Source: Arcuatula senhousia
Lineage: Eukaryota > Mollusca > Bivalvia > Mytilida > Mytilidae
Direction of reading: 5' to 3'
Assembly: GCA_963971305.1 (NCBI GenBank)
Contig: OZ020306.1
Span: 61,788,686-61,852,685, forward strand
DNA: 64,000 bases
A model generated the notes under the pieces. It saw only the letters and a program-made list of their open reading frames with translations, had not been told where the DNA came from and ran no database searches. Positions 32,271-43,419 of the stretch are shown here, piece after piece. The stretch's first letter is position 1. Each line of letters opens with the position of its first letter. The position numbers and the translations under genes are program-made.

Positions 32271-34052
32271 TTATTTGTTCATGATAATTGCTCTATAGAT
32301 TTCAACTTGATCAGAATTTTCTTTTCTCACTGCAATGAGTCTTCCGGTAGAGTTAACACAGAAATGAAGGACTTTAGTAACATCTTTGAGAAGTTCTGTA
32401 CGAATTTCATTGTTCGGATTTAATTTGTAGATTGTTCCAGAATTCTTCTCCAGTAAAAGAATTTCACCCCATGGGAGGCATTTCAGGAGACAACCATTTT
32501 GAAGATCTAGACTTTCATAAACATCCCATGAACGGTCTTGTGTAAGGTCAAATTTTGTTATACAATTACTATTAAAATGTGTAGCGAAGATACAGTTAAA
32601 AGCATCAATATCTATATCAAACAGATCTTGTTGGGAGAACAAATCTTGCTGTATGGTAAACAGTGGAGTTAAATTCCCACGAACATCGACTGAACATATT
32701 TTAGGGGGGAACAACCATTGCCATCTATTGTCTATAGTTATAACGAAAATTCGTGAGTTTATGGCTTTTGCCCACATTAAATGTCGACTCCCTAGCTGCA
32801 GTTGTATTTTTCTACATATCCGACGGTCAACAATATCGACGATACAAATTGTTCGAGGGCATACTACAACAGCCAGTCTATCATTGTACATGGAAACACT
32901 GACTACATCATAATTATTCAAATGAACTTCTTCAAGATTAAGATCAAAATTACTTAATGTATTTTTGGTATCTTCGACAAAACTGGCCACAATGAAATGA
33001 AAGTAATGGAAAATGCCAAAAGATTCTCTATAAGACACGATCGCAAGAATTTGTTTTTCGTTAGCAAAGCAAAGGGACTGTATCCATCTTTCATGAACAT
33101 GCCTCTTTTTTATCAGCAGAAATGAAACAATGTTTTCTGTATCTTTAATTGGTGTGGTGTCATTGGTAGCTGAATTTATTTCTGGCAGCGCAGCTATTAC
33201 TTGCGACATTGCTGCACCAAAAACAGTGGGTACATTTAAGTCCTTAACACCCGATTTAGTTGGATTCAACCAATCGAAAAATGCATTGACTTGTCTTGTT
33301 AAATCTCCAGGAAAGACATCAATGCTTTGCTTTTTAATTCCAACAATGTCCTCTAATTCTTTTTGACTTTGTCTTAGTATTTCTTCCAAATACTTTAATG
33401 TCCGAAAGATATGTACCTCGTTCTTTCCTCCTTCAAGTTGGCAGATTCTTCCTAAATTATGTGTGATCTTTTGCTCTACGCCTGCGATCTTCCTCGTGTG
33501 GAAGTTCAAATCTTCTCTCGACTGATGATAATTTTCAACAATATTGCCCCTAATTTCCTTACATTTTTTGTTAATATCTTTTTGAAGTTTCTCCATGTTA
33601 TTTAATGACTTTTGTTCGTTGTCATTGACAACACTTAGCTCGTGCACACGTTCTTTCCTGTACTTAGCCACGATGTCTTTTGTCTTTTCCATCTCTTTCT
33701 TCAACTCAAAGAATGCTGAACCATTTTTGACCCCTTTAGCTGCCTTTTCAATTTCCATTACCTTTTTACACTTGCTGTGCTCTTTGATCAAGCACTCATG
33801 ACAGATGAGTTTATCATGCCCAACGCAAAACATGACCAACTTCTGCTTTCCATGCAGTAAACATTCGGTTAGAACCTCATGTTTAAGATCTGATACTTCA
33901 TTTAATCTAACAACATCGTGAGGAGTGGCGAATCTTCTATGAACTTTGCCACACACGTGACAAACTAACTCCCCACAGTCACAACACCAAAATTCTGCTT
34001 TTTCCTCCTGGTTGTCTCGAAGACAAGATGCACATATTTCGTCTACAGACAT
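32271..34052 (-). CDS. B-box zinc-finger / coiled-coil protein (TRIM-like, no RING), 593 aa
   Basis: Paralog of the 4662-6407 gene with the same layout: first zinc module at about 7-45, B-box 2 at about 64-95 (C-L-L-H, F-C-V-G-H-D, C-H-E-C), coiled coil at about 105-215, and a beta-rich C-terminal half. The N-terminal 150 residues are very similar between the two, while the C-terminal half differs much more, suggesting conserved assembly and divergent recognition. One cysteine of the first protein (C21) is Phe here, but the C23/C26 pair remains. No RING. Single coding exon with a splice acceptor touching the ATG. Cytoplasmic scaffold or immune role is inference from the family. Confidence 0.88.
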   Translation of the reverse strand: MSVDEICASCLRDNQEEKAEFWCCDCGELVCHVCGKVHRRFATPHDVVRLNEVSDLKHEVLTECLLHGKQKLVMFCVGHDKLICHECLIKEHSKCKKVMEIEKAAKGVKNGSAFFELKKEMEKTKDIVAKYRKERVHELSVVNDNEQKSLNNMEKLQKDINKKCKEIRGNIVENYHQSREDLNFHTRKIAGVEQKITHNLGRICQLEGGKNEVHIFRTLKYLEEILRQSQKELEDIVGIKKQSIDVFPGDLTRQVNAFFDWLNPTKSGVKDLNVPTVFGAAMSQVIAALPEINSATNDTTPIKDTENIVSFLLIKKRHVHERWIQSLCFANEKQILAIVSYRESFGIFHYFHFIVASFVEDTKNTLSNFDLNLEEVHLNNYDVVSVSMYNDRLAVVVCPRTICIVDIVDRRICRKIQLQLGSRHLMWAKAINSRIFVITIDNRWQWLFPPKICSVDVRGNLTPLFTIQQDLFSQQDLFDIDIDAFNCIFATHFNSNCITKFDLTQDRSWDVYESLDLQNGCLLKCLPWGEILLLEKNSGTIYKLNPNNEIRTELLKDVTKVLHFCVNSTGRLIAVRKENSDQVEIYRAIIMNK

Positions 34053-34075
34053 CTGTAAACGAACAAAAGTTAAAT
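34053..34075 (-). promoter_or_regulatory. 3' splice site touching the ATG (5'-UTR intron)
   Basis: Minus strand reads 'cttttgttcgtttacag' directly before ATGTCTG. Same arrangement as the paralog. Confidence 0.6.
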
Positions 34076-34970
34076 TTGTGAGAAATTAATCAACATATGA
34101 CCGACCAGCACCTAAATTCAGAAATGAAATTAAAATGGAACTTCGTATTAACTATAGTCAATTAGATAAAAAGTAGAAACTTCCTAACCCGGAATAAATA
34201 AGTTTTAACTATAACAGAAAATTTTCTTTTCAGAAGTTTACTGACTGATCCGCCCAAGGAAGTTTCAAAGTTTGTCTGTGACAAAATGTTTGACAATCAA
34301 CACCCTTACATGTCATCGTGAACGGACCGAGTTCTTAATATCGGATTCATTAGCAGACATATTTTACGAACTGTAGTAATTTGTTTATGAATACATTTAT
34401 ATTTTATCGCCTGTAAATAACCTATATATAGCGTTGCACGGGCGTTAAACACCAACCAACTCAACATTTATATTTTGGCATTTGTTGTTGCTGAAAATTT
34501 TTTGGTTTTTGTTTTGTTTTGTTTTTTTGTTTTAAATTTAATATTTCAGTTGTTAGACAGTGGTGTTTTTTTTACATATCTCTTGTTATATCATTGCGTC
34601 CATCGACGGCCGTGGTCTTCCGTTTAATAATAGAAGAAAATACTGGTGAGCGATTCAGGCTCCTTATGGCTTCTCCTTTAATTTTAGTATTTGTGTTCTG
34701 TTACATTTAACGGCGCGGTTTTGTTTCTATTTGGCAGTGGCATAACTAGTTTACAGCAAAGTGGGAGCTAAGTTGTAAGCCCCCGTAAGCCCATGTAAGA
34801 TATGAAAAAGGATACGTTAAGATCATGCTTAATATTTAAAAGTTTTTGCTTGAAGTCGTGAAAACAAACGCCTTCATAGACATTTCAATTGTGTGAAATT
34901 AAACAATTCATTTCACACCTTGCGAGTTCAATCAAACCGGATTAAACTTATCGCATGAGTCGCCTTTAGT
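34076..34970. other. Upstream spacer; SINE-like 3' fragment near 34430
   Basis: 'gcgttgcacgggcgttaaac' followed by 'accaaccaactcaac' resembles the end of mollusc SINE-type repeats; a related end is at about 57862 ('cggcgttaaacagcaactca'). Near 34645 'ggtgagcgattcaggctcct' is an inverse head of the Helentron-like family. No gene. Confidence 0.4.
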
Positions 34971-34989
34971 AAGGGCGGGCCGGGAGTCT

Positions 34990-35075
34990 GGTTATTTTTT
35001 TTTTTTTTTCAATCAAATCATTTTTATTATGCCCAATTACGACCAATGAAGGGCCAAAGGGTACAAACAATCAAT
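34990..35075 (-). repeat. Possible retroposon 3' tail
   Basis: Poly(T) then 'caatcaaatcatttttattatgcccaatta', i.e. a minus-strand AATAAAAATGATTTGATTG-poly(A) end. Body not recognised. Confidence 0.35.
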
Positions 35076-35287
35076 CTAAAAAAAAATATAACAAATCACA
35101 AGCTCGTCATTTCATGTTCATTTTATCAATGCTTTCGAAATCGTTCCCCTGATCCTATTACATAAACCGCAACGCTTGGGATTAAAGCAATACTCAGCTA
35201 ACTTTTTTTATTTATAAATAGTTTTCCGAAGGAGCAGTTTTAAACTTTTGTCAAACAGCTGGTTAAAAAAACTGTTTTATAAACAGG

Positions 35288-35438
35288 CGCGGACATAGAA
35301 GGGGGGGGTGGAGGGTGCCCCCCCGCCTCGAACTAAAGCTGACAACAGTTTTGATTTTTTGAAGAAAAAAAATCCACGAAAAAAATACCACCCCCTCCCC
35401 CGGGCCCTCTAAACTAAAATTCTGGATCCGCCCTTGAT
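35288..35438. mobile_element. Small G-rich MITE-like element ('ggatccgccc' end)
   Basis: Left: 'ggcgcggacatagaaggggg'. Right: C run, then 'attctggatccgcccttga'. Ends are imperfect inverted repeats. A similar end, 'atcatggatccgcccctgca', is at about 44120-44140. Confidence 0.5.
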
Positions 35439-35439
35439 A

Positions 35440-36510
35440 GATGACGAATAAGGGAAACGGAGTTATGTTTTCCTGTTTCAATCAGCGGTTAGGAAGCAAC
35501 AAACCAACACATCGCTTATGAAAAGTATCTCTATAAAAGGTCAAAGCCAACAAAGTTAATAGGCAATCATAACTAAGTTGCCAACCTTATAGTGTTAGTG
35601 TTGCTGAATGCGTATATTTTTAGGCAAAGCACACACCGAACGAGAAGCACGATAACAAGAACGGAATTCCTGCCTTCCCCCTCCCAGCGGTAAAATTAAA
35701 GTCCACTTGCTAAACCGGAAGTCGAAAAACGACAGACCCCATCATTTGAAATCTCTACCTGAAGCTGCATACGAAAAATCACAAGCCTAGGAATAAAAGC
35801 AGCTGACAAATCCGTTCCCGAAAATTGTCCATTTTGACCCTTAAAAAAATTTAAGTTAGCTAGTTAAACAGGAAGTAGGTAAGCGACAGACCTGGAAACC
35901 CATCTTACCATATGAGACCTCTTCGATTACATTTCTACATTTTTATTACAGAGTTTGGTTTGGGTTTTTTTCGGAGTAGGGGGATGCAAAATCGAAATGG
36001 AAGCGGTTGCTTCCACCGCTTACATTAACATTGTGGTATTTTGTAACCTGTTCTGATGTATATTTTTATAAATGGTACAGGCATAGCAACACAGATCTAA
36101 AAGCGTCTTTCTTATGTGTCGATTATTCAAATATTCACCAGTGTCGCACTTGACAACATGTAAACAACTCGTCCTCAATTGTCGCTAATGAAAACTTTAA
36201 CTTTCTTTGATAAGATAGTTAATCTTAGCTATCCAAATTGCAAAGTGTGTTTGATAAACGTATAAAACTTACCTTCAAAAACTTCAGTACAAATCATACA
36301 AACAGTTACAAATATTTCTAGCCATGTTTCAATGTTTAACAACTGTATTTCACTAATGTAAACTTAAAAGCTTGTTATCGATCGACTGAAAACAGTATTT
36401 TAAATATCAATAAAAAGATATCTGAAGCATCAAATATGACTTTAAATTCAAAAGAAGTTAAATTGATAATATAAAATGAATCGATGATTTATAGATAATA
36501 AATGACAAAC
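35440..36510. other. Intergenic, nothing recognised
   Basis: 'ggaagtcgaaaaacgacaga' near 35718 and 'ggaagtaggtaagcgacaga' near 35871 hint at a decayed repeat of about 155 bp. No gene. Confidence 0.35.
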
Positions 36511-36514
36511 TTAA

Positions 36515-36699
36515 GGACCGATCCTTTAACTTGAAGGGGGCTTGTTTTTTTCCTAAAAGTATTCTGGATCCGATTTGCAGCAAAGTTGAAGGAAAAATCA
36601 GAAGGTTTGCTGCTATATAAAATATTGATAATATTGTGAAAAATATTTTGTCGCAATACCTTTAACCCCCCCCCTTATTGAAGTTAAATGGTCGGTCCC
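36515..36699. mobile_element. 185-bp MITE of the GGGACCGACC family
   Basis: Left 'ggaccgatcctttaacttga' then G run; right C run then 'gaagttaaatggtcggtccc'. Same terminal sequence family as 24519-24797, with a shorter interior. Confidence 0.65.
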
Positions 36700-36905
36700 T
36701 TGCCGGTTATGGTTGAGACTCCTTTGCTCCCCCCTTTTTGACAAAAAAAAAACATGTAACTGGGAAAAAAATTGTCACTATAATGATAACTCATCTACTT
36801 CCTGTTTACAAAAAAACATAGATACGCAGGGGAAGGCTCCATCTAGTTTTTTTTTGTATCATCATTGGTTTTATGATGAAAAATGAAAATGTCTGATACA
36901 GAAAA

Positions 36906-37585
36906 ACAAGAGGCTCCCAGGAGCCTAAATCGCTCACCTGGTCTTGATGTCAACCCTATATTTTGTAGAGCTAAATGAGCTGAACATTTAAGCAAGCAAC
37001 AGCTTTTTCTTTATCTACTATAGTTTTCATTCTATAGGCCAAAAACACGAAAAACCGTTATTTTAGGGGCCATAACCCCTATAAGGGGTCATCTGACAAC
37101 TTCAACCCTTTTGGAGACAGTTGTAGAGCTTTATGCGCTGAACATTTAAGCAAGCAACAGCTTTTCTCTATCTGCTATAGTTTTCATTCTAAAGGCCGAA
37201 AACATGAAAAAGGTTATTTTAGGGGCTGTAACCCCTATTAAGGGTCATCTGACAATTTCAATCCTATTGAGACTTTTGTAGAGCTAAATAAACTGAATGT
37301 TTGAGCAAGCAACAGCTTTTCTCTTTCTGCTATAGTTTTCATTCTATAGGCCAAAAATATGAAAAATGTTATTTTAGGGGCCGTAGCCCCTATTAAGGGT
37401 CATCAGACGACTTCGAACCTATGAACACTTTTGTAGAGCTAAATGAGCCGAACATTTAAGCAAGGAACAGCTTTTCTCTATCTGCTATAGTTTTCTTTCT
37501 ATAGGCCAAAAACATGAAAAAACGACGGACGACGACGACGGACGCCAAGTGATGGCAATAACTCACATGGCCTATGGTGAGCTAA
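36906..37585 (+). mobile_element. Helentron-like element, complete short copy
   Basis: Head 'caagaggctcccaggagcc' (palindrome), a body of four degenerate units ('gtagagct' at 36965, 37133, 37278, 37433), then 'gacggacgacgacgacggac', 'gccaagtgatggcaata' and a terminal hairpin 'ctcacatggcctatggtgag', followed by CTAA. The body is unrelated to the 'gggcaataactcc' body, so heads and tails are shared between different cores. Confidence 0.72.
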
Positions 37586-37708
37586 AAAATGGAGTACATT
37601 TAATTGATAGAACCTATGATTGCTGCAGACTTAAGTTTTGAAATCGTAAGGTTTTAACCTCAATTTATTATTAAAACAAAACAAGGCACGGGTCAATAAA
37701 AACATCTT

Positions 37709-37740
37709 TTCTTTTTTTTTTTTTTTTTTTTTTTTTTTGC
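37709..37740 (+). repeat. Poly(T) tract
   Basis: Near-uninterrupted T run of about 30, followed by 'gcaattaacaaca'. Probably the reversed poly(A) tail of a retroposed sequence. Confidence 0.6.
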
Positions 37741-38080
37741 AATTAACAACATTTTATTTGTATGGGTTCAAGTGTTGTCCAATACAAAAGAAAAATGACT
37801 GAACTTTTTACACTGAAAGGCAATAGACAACTTTTGTCCATTGTGGTTTTTCTGAATTGCCGCCTGATTGTGGGCTGTGTCGTGTACACTTATTCCACAT
37901 CTCATTATTTTCTGTTGTTAATACTGTCGGGTCGGATTTTTCTTGTATTTGTTGTTTCTAACTGGTTTGTTCCTGGTTCTTTTCTAATTGGTTCTTTTCT
38001 ATAACGATTGTCTGTGCAATATGTTTTGGTTTGTTTTCTTGCATTTTTTCGCTTGTTGTTGTTATTAGTTTGCCACTAGG
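37741..38080 (+). repeat. Dispersed repeat, family D copy
   Basis: 'gtgggctgtgtcgtgtacac', 'ttattccacatctcattatt' matches 53570-53610 and the inverse at 8290 and 44525. The open frame 37762-38004 lies in it and is not a gene. Confidence 0.5.
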
Positions 38081-38327
38081 TTTGTTTTAAATTGTTTTTG
38101 TTGTATTTTTGGGGGGAGGGGGCTTCTTTGTTCGGTGTTAAGATTTTTATCTTTAGATAAATCGACTTCATGTACAAACTAAAAGCAATGTATCTAAAAA
38201 AAATATCAAATAGGAAAGTTAAACAAAATATTTGTGAATTATAATAGCTGAAATTATTATAATCGATGTGCTTCATATATTTATATGTATGAGGTTGCGT
38301 TTCGTGTACTCTTGGACTACACATTCT

Positions 38328-38523
38328 TCCTGCATGAGTATTTGAGTTCACTCTCGTTTCGGCTCATATTAAACGTTGCTGATTTGATTTTGGTTATTGT
38401 GTGTGTTTTTTTTATATTTTCATTTTGTTGTAATAATTTTATGTCTACTGATTTTGTTTGTGTCTTTTCGGATAACGATATTTGATTGCCCCTTTGGTCA
38501 TGTTGGTACACCTTTGCTTCTTT
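38328..38523 (+). repeat. 3' tail of the YIDD-type retroelement (copy 7)
   Basis: 'gagttcactctcgtttcggc' to 'ggtacacctttgcttctttc'. Tail only. Confidence 0.65.
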
Positions 38524-38929
38524 CAAGGTAAGCAATCGAAAATAATTTCTTTTGATCTAACATTTTGGAATAATGATAACATCTGGTTTTCTTATTTTTA
38601 TTAATTAAATGATCGAAATATAACACAACACAAACCAAATAGCTTCATTACTATATTAAAGCATAATAAATAACCACTATTGCAGGTATTAAGATGAATA
38701 TACAAAAAGTTAATTTTAAACAGAGCAGCACGATATATGCTTCTGATAATCTAAAATATTAAAGCACTTCAATAGTTACGCGTTGTAAATGGAAGTTTAG
38801 ATAAAACCGAGTCTCAAAACTTTACTGTCCAAGTGTCATGAGGAAGATATCTTCACCATCGAGCTTCATCGTGATAAGCAAGATATCTTTATCATCATTT
38901 ACAAGTTATTTCACTAATCGTTCTTGCTA

Positions 38930-39841
38930 TCATTGTCTAATCGATAATAAAGCGTTTTTGAAATCGGAAGAGAAGCCATCATTTAGAATGGACAATACAG
39001 GCTTTTCTTGTTTTTCCTCTTTCACTTCTGCTAGCTCCTGTTTTTGTGTTTTTATTTTCGATTTCAAACCTCGCCATTTTGATGCAGCTAAAAGAACTTT
39101 TGCCCCAGTGGCAATTGCCAGCGAATGTCTTCTTTTTACTATCGGCGACACGGTAGCTAGTGTTTTCTTACTATCAGTATCGGTTTTCGGTTTTGGTGTT
39201 ACGTCTGCTTTTTCCGCGCAATTTTTAAAAGGTAATGTAATAGAGGGGTCACTTGCACTTCGTGTTTTCTTCCATTTATCTCCAATGGGATTTATTTCTT
39301 TTGATTTCGGTGTCGTAATTGCTCGGTTTTCACTTTCACTTTTTATATTTAAGTTCCGTCTCCTTGGCGATGTAGCTTGATATTTATTCTTCATTTCTTT
39401 CAATGTATTACTAGATGTGACTGAAGAACCGTCAGTACTTTCCGGTTCGTTTCCGACTGTTGAAACATCCATGTCTAAAGTAACTTCTCCTGGCGCCACA
39501 GGTTTGTCTCCCATATGTTTCCCCGGCCTAACGCTCGACGACGAAGACTGTCGTCTATTTGAAGAAACTTGCGTTTTTGCTACAACTGTCATTTTGTGCG
39601 TACCTTTAATATCTTTACGTCCGGAACTTTGTCCTTTGCTTTCCGACACGGGTTTAATCTTTGCGTTTCCATCAAGGGAATGTCGCCTACTTGAACTGCC
39701 AGTTTTTCCCAACGTTGTAGAAATGAGTTGGGCAGATGAACTCTTGCGATATTTCTTTGTGTCAATCTTCGGATCAGTCGAACACTCGGCATTGTTGTTA
39801 TTTTCCTCCAGATTTGAATTAGAGTTCTTGCTTGTCACCAT
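38930..39841 (-). CDS. Disordered Ser/Lys-rich protein with C-terminal GFSxDFKxA motif, 303 aa (new family, member 1)
   Basis: I do not recognise this protein. It is polar and basic and appears disordered for most of its length, with three RRxS sites of the kind used by basophilic kinases (residues 52-55, 96-99, 237-240). A short helical, hydrophobic stretch with basic residues (about 244-262, 'GAKVLLAASKWRGLKSK') precedes a Lys/Glu-rich segment. The last 20 residues carry V-L-S-I-L-N-D-G-F-S-S-D-F-K-N-A then S-I-R. The same motif ends the protein at 54557-55246, so the two are paralogs despite unrelated middles. No signal peptide; a cytoplasmic or nuclear location is likely. The ATG (gcaacATGG) has a reasonable context. 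Intronless coding region. A conserved C-terminal interaction motif on a phosphorylated tail is inference. Confidence 0.72.
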   Translation of the reverse strand: MVTSKNSNSNLEENNNNAECSTDPKIDTKKYRKSSSAQLISTTLGKTGSSSRRHSLDGNAKIKPVSESKGQSSGRKDIKGTHKMTVVAKTQVSSNRRQSSSSSVRPGKHMGDKPVAPGEVTLDMDVSTVGNEPESTDGSSVTSSNTLKEMKNKYQATSPRRRNLNIKSESENRAITTPKSKEINPIGDKWKKTRSASDPSITLPFKNCAEKADVTPKPKTDTDSKKTLATVSPIVKRRHSLAIATGAKVLLAASKWRGLKSKIKTQKQELAEVKEEKQEKPVLSILNDGFSSDFKNALLSIRQ

Positions 39842-39849
39842 GTTGCACA

Positions 39850-40150
39850 GTTTTCCTCCAAACTAGTCCTTGTCTTCTAAATATGCAGTTTAGAAATTGA
39901 AAAAAAAAATACAAGTACTTTTACTTAGTAGATCTACGATGTAACAGAGCATCAAGTCGGAATATTTTTTTTTATTTGAAGTGTGTATATCGTTCGCCTT
40001 TTTAATATAGAATGGATTATTATGATTTATTTAATTTTAGTAAAGATTGTACGTAATATTGTACAATAACATTGAATGTGTATTTCGCCTAATGTGATCC
40101 GCCACAATATTATGTAAAATTATCACAAAATTTAATATCACAAGCATTTA
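39850..40150. other. Upstream region of the 303-aa gene
   Basis: AT-rich; no clear TATA or initiator recognised. Confidence 0.3.
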
Positions 40151-40152
40151 AT

Positions 40153-40355
40153 ATATAATCATTTTTTTTAAATGTTTTCGTAATTGGTCTCTGAATATTA
40201 AGTACTAACACTTGTTTTTCAAAAGAATATATAATACACCGTTTATGAGTTGATCCATTTTGAGTGTAAGAATGCGCAAAATCGAACAAACAAAAGAGCA
40301 TAAGACACGTCGTTAATTGAACCTGGAAAATTGAAAGCCATCTTTATATCCCTGA
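40153..40355 (-). repeat. 200-bp duplicated segment, copy 1
   Basis: 'ttaaatgttttcgtaattgg', 'aagaatatataatacaccgt', 'gttgatccattttgagtgta' and 'ggaaaattgaaagccatctt' recur in order at 50725-50910. Lies about 300 bp upstream of the 303-aa gene. It might be a shared regulatory or retroposed piece; nature unknown. Confidence 0.75.
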
Positions 40356-40828
40356 AATGCCATGTAAATATAAGCTTATGTGGTTCCTGTGTGAATGTCA
40401 GCAACCTAAACCATCTAAACTTTTAAACATCCTGTTTTCAAACAACTAAACTGTTATAGGCATAGTAAAAACGATACTGAATGGCGCAATGACAAAAAAT
40501 CCTACTCAATACGCACATAAATTTATAGGCTTGTATAGAGTATTCTCTGTGACTGTACAATACAGGAATAAAGTATGGAAATTTGATCGGGTGGTGATTG
40601 ATTTAAAGTAATTTCAATTTATTCATTTCATTTAACGATTCAAAATTTTAGTCTCTTATGTTTAATTTTTCTTACATTTTATTTAGATGTGCCTGGTTCT
40701 TATGGCATTGAAAAAAAAAGAAATGATTCTCTTCTTCTTTATTACAAAAATATATATCTTTTACATGTATCTCTTGGTATCTTATTACACCTTCCAATTT
40801 CAATTTGAAGTTTGTGGTCACACATTCT
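40356..40828. other. Intergenic, nothing recognised
   Basis: AT-rich; no gene. Confidence 0.35.
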
Positions 40829-40830
40829 AA

Positions 40831-41811
40831 AGGACAAGGTACGGTAAGGCCCGTATTTGGCCCCCTCTAAAACTGAAAAATAGAAAACTGATCTAGAGAA
40901 AAGTCCTTTTGTTATTTATTAATTCAAATGAATGAAAAAGATAAAACAACTAAATTTATCAGAATTTTTCATGTTTATTATTTGAAATTGCTTGTCAAAA
41001 CATGGTGAATATGTATGATTTCTTTCACATTCAAGGAAAATGGACAATATTTGAGTAATATTTTCAATTTTTAGATGCCAGCTACACATGTACTACTTAG
41101 ACCATAGTTATTGTTTATGAACTTTAATTTGCACTATAAAATGATTATAAATCAGTTGAGAAATCCATGGTCTACGTTGTCGCTGGTCATTAAAAATAAC
41201 AAAATAAACATCAAAAAGGACATATTTCGACGATTTTGATACTTTTGGACTACTTTAAGCCTCTATAAAATTGAAATTAGAGAAGATGATGGAAAATGTT
41301 TACCATTGTCAAAAAGTTTAATCATCTTACTTGAAACCGTAATGATATTTAAGTACCACTTTTTATAAGAACCATGCAAAAAGCGATTCATGGGTGGAAA
41401 GCCTACACCACTTTATTTTTGATATGTTACTCCTATTAGCACCCTGATTCGATATTTTGTACTCTTTTTCCAAACAAGCGTTGGTTCTGAGAGAAAAAAA
41501 TTATATAGAATGCATTGGAAAATTGTAAGCAAGGGAGATAACTCTTAAAACTGTCAATAATTTCAATAGAAACCATTGTAACAAGATTTCTCCCAGGACC
41601 ACACAATTATGAGCAAATTTTTATTTATTTCTTATTTTGTATACTATGAACTATCTTTTGTTAAAAATAAACCACTGTAGCCTTTTTATCGATGAATCAC
41701 TTTTCTTCAATTTTGCATGATTCTTAGGTGGAGCACTACTTAAATCATTTACTTTGGATTTGATTTTCTTTAAAATGGGGGGCCAAATATGGCCCTTACT
41801 GTACCTTGTCC
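40831..41811. mobile_element. Non-autonomous DNA element, about 980 bp, 38-bp TIRs
   Basis: Left AGGACAAGGTACGGTAAGG then 'cccgtatttggccccc'; right end is its inverse, 'ggggggccaaatatggccct' then 'tactgtaccttgtcct'. The interior has no transposase and includes 'gcaagggagataactctt' near 41530. The target duplication is ambiguous (TA/TAA-like flanks). Confidence 0.75.
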
Positions 41812-41837
41812 TTTTATAAAGTTTGTCTGTATTTGAA

Positions 41838-42740
41838 AGAAGCAGAGGTACCAATTTGGCATCCATACGTCAAAGTCTGAAAGGACAGAAAAATACCAGT
41901 TAAATCACATGAAACAAACCAGAACAGGTCGAAAAACACCCCATACAACATAAAAAACAGGGAACACAAAAACTACTGAATACCAATTAATAACGCAAAC
42001 TTTAGTCGTCATGAGAGTGAATTAACCCAGGTTTTCCGGAAGAGTAAGCGGTACCTGCCTGCCATCAACACACCCGACGCGCTACCAATTTCCAATTCAC
42101 TACGTCAAATCCGGTAAAGGAAGACAAAACAAAATTCTACGACAAACCAACATCTGCACTCATCTGAGAGATAGAAATCCCATATTTGTTTATGAGTGCA
42201 TTATATGTCTACCGTAAAATTTCTTGAGTGACGACAGCAACCGAGGTGCAACATTACCTTGTGTTAAAAAAATTTGTCAAACGCGACGCTCTGCTAAGAA
42301 AGAAAAGTAAGTAATTCCCGCAAGTTCTGGAGTAACGAATCCATGTGACACGTTAACTCCTTAAGCGGGAGCGGACGGAATGTTACTACCCAAGAAGGGA
42401 AAGTTGACAATTGGAAAAAGTTGAAGTCATCACGTTTGTCACAGAGCTTTGTTAAAAGTTTTCCTTGAGAGTCTATTTCGAGAAGAAGATCTAAATATGA
42501 AGCAGACTTCCTAGAATCCCCTATGTCCTTAATCTCAAGAATCTGAGGATATATGAGATGTACAAAGATACCAGAACGAGAATTGTTAAGTGAAAGGACA
42601 TCATCAATATAGCGGAAAGTAGGCAAAAAGAGAAAGTCATCCTACGAACTTTTTTTTGTCTAAAACATATTATAAGAAGTCCGCTTCATATGAATGAAGA
42701 AACAAATCAGCAAGCAAACCCAGTTAGGATGGGAGGAATA
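41838..42740 (-). pseudogene. YIDD-type retroelement, longest minus-strand copy (copy 8)
   Basis: From the tail end ('gaagcagaggtaccaatttg') through the 3' untranslated tail and stop codon to the RT palm. The frame 42294-42626 reads FRYIDDVLSL ... LEIKD ... SASYLDL ... DKRDDFN, an RT catalytic YIDD box followed by a conserved block. Upstream, 'LADLFLHSYEADF' is readable near 42680-42715. Frameshifts separate the parts. The palm/thumb sequence suggests Penelope-like affinity, not certain. Confidence 0.78.
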
Positions 42741-42744
42741 ATAT

Positions 42745-43395
42745 ATCTCCTCATTGTATTAGTTTCATCAAATCTATTGATATCTGTATAAAATTTACTT
42801 ATATTAGATTTAATGTTATTTGTAAGTAAGAATGACTATTAGAGGAAGACTGGCTCGAACCCTCAGCCCATTAGGCTCTATAAAAGTCCCATTGGGTCGA
42901 AGCTGTTGGGTGTTCTTTTATAGTTGATAAAGCTCGCAGAAGTGATCCTTATAGGATTAAGGACTAGGTGAACGATTCTGGGAGCCTCTTGTTGTAACTA
43001 ACAAGACAGGACTCTATCCTCTACGTGCACAGGCAATTGGCTAGAGATCAATAGTGCATGTGGCATTTAAATCAGCGGTCACCAAGGCAAGTAAAAAGAA
43101 AACCTATGAAAAAGCCTATTGAAAAGTTTTTCATTTGCATTTAACTTTAAAACATGTACTTTTCATGTAAAAATTTGCATTTATAAAAATCTGTTGCAAA
43201 CATATTTTAATAAAATTAGAGGTGACATACTGTAGCATCTTTGTTAAATTGTATAAAACTACTGAAGCTAATGTAGGATTGATTTTCACAAGTTATCGGC
43301 ATTCCATTTTTTCTCTGAAAGGTAAGCAATAGTTTCCATTAAGAGTTGACAATGTATCCATGCCAGTTTAAGGGATCAAAAGAGTTCATGATCTG
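42745..43395. other. Intergenic with an inverse Helentron-like head
   Basis: At about 42968-42992 'ggtgaacgattctgggagcc' plus 'tcttgtt' is the reverse of the CAAGAGGCTCC head. The rest is unrecognised. Confidence 0.4.
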
Positions 43396-43419
43396 GTTAG
43401 TTAGTTAGTTAGTTATTGT

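Noticed and set aside
37762..38004. 80-codon hydrophobic frame as a membrane protein
   Set aside because: Within a dispersed repeat (family D) after a poly(T) tail; no relative or conserved context.
39417..39866. 149-codon plus-strand frame opposite the 303-aa gene, and 38838-39380
   Set aside because: Antisense shadows of the minus-strand gene; cysteine and phenylalanine rich as expected for the complement of a Ser/Lys-rich ORF.
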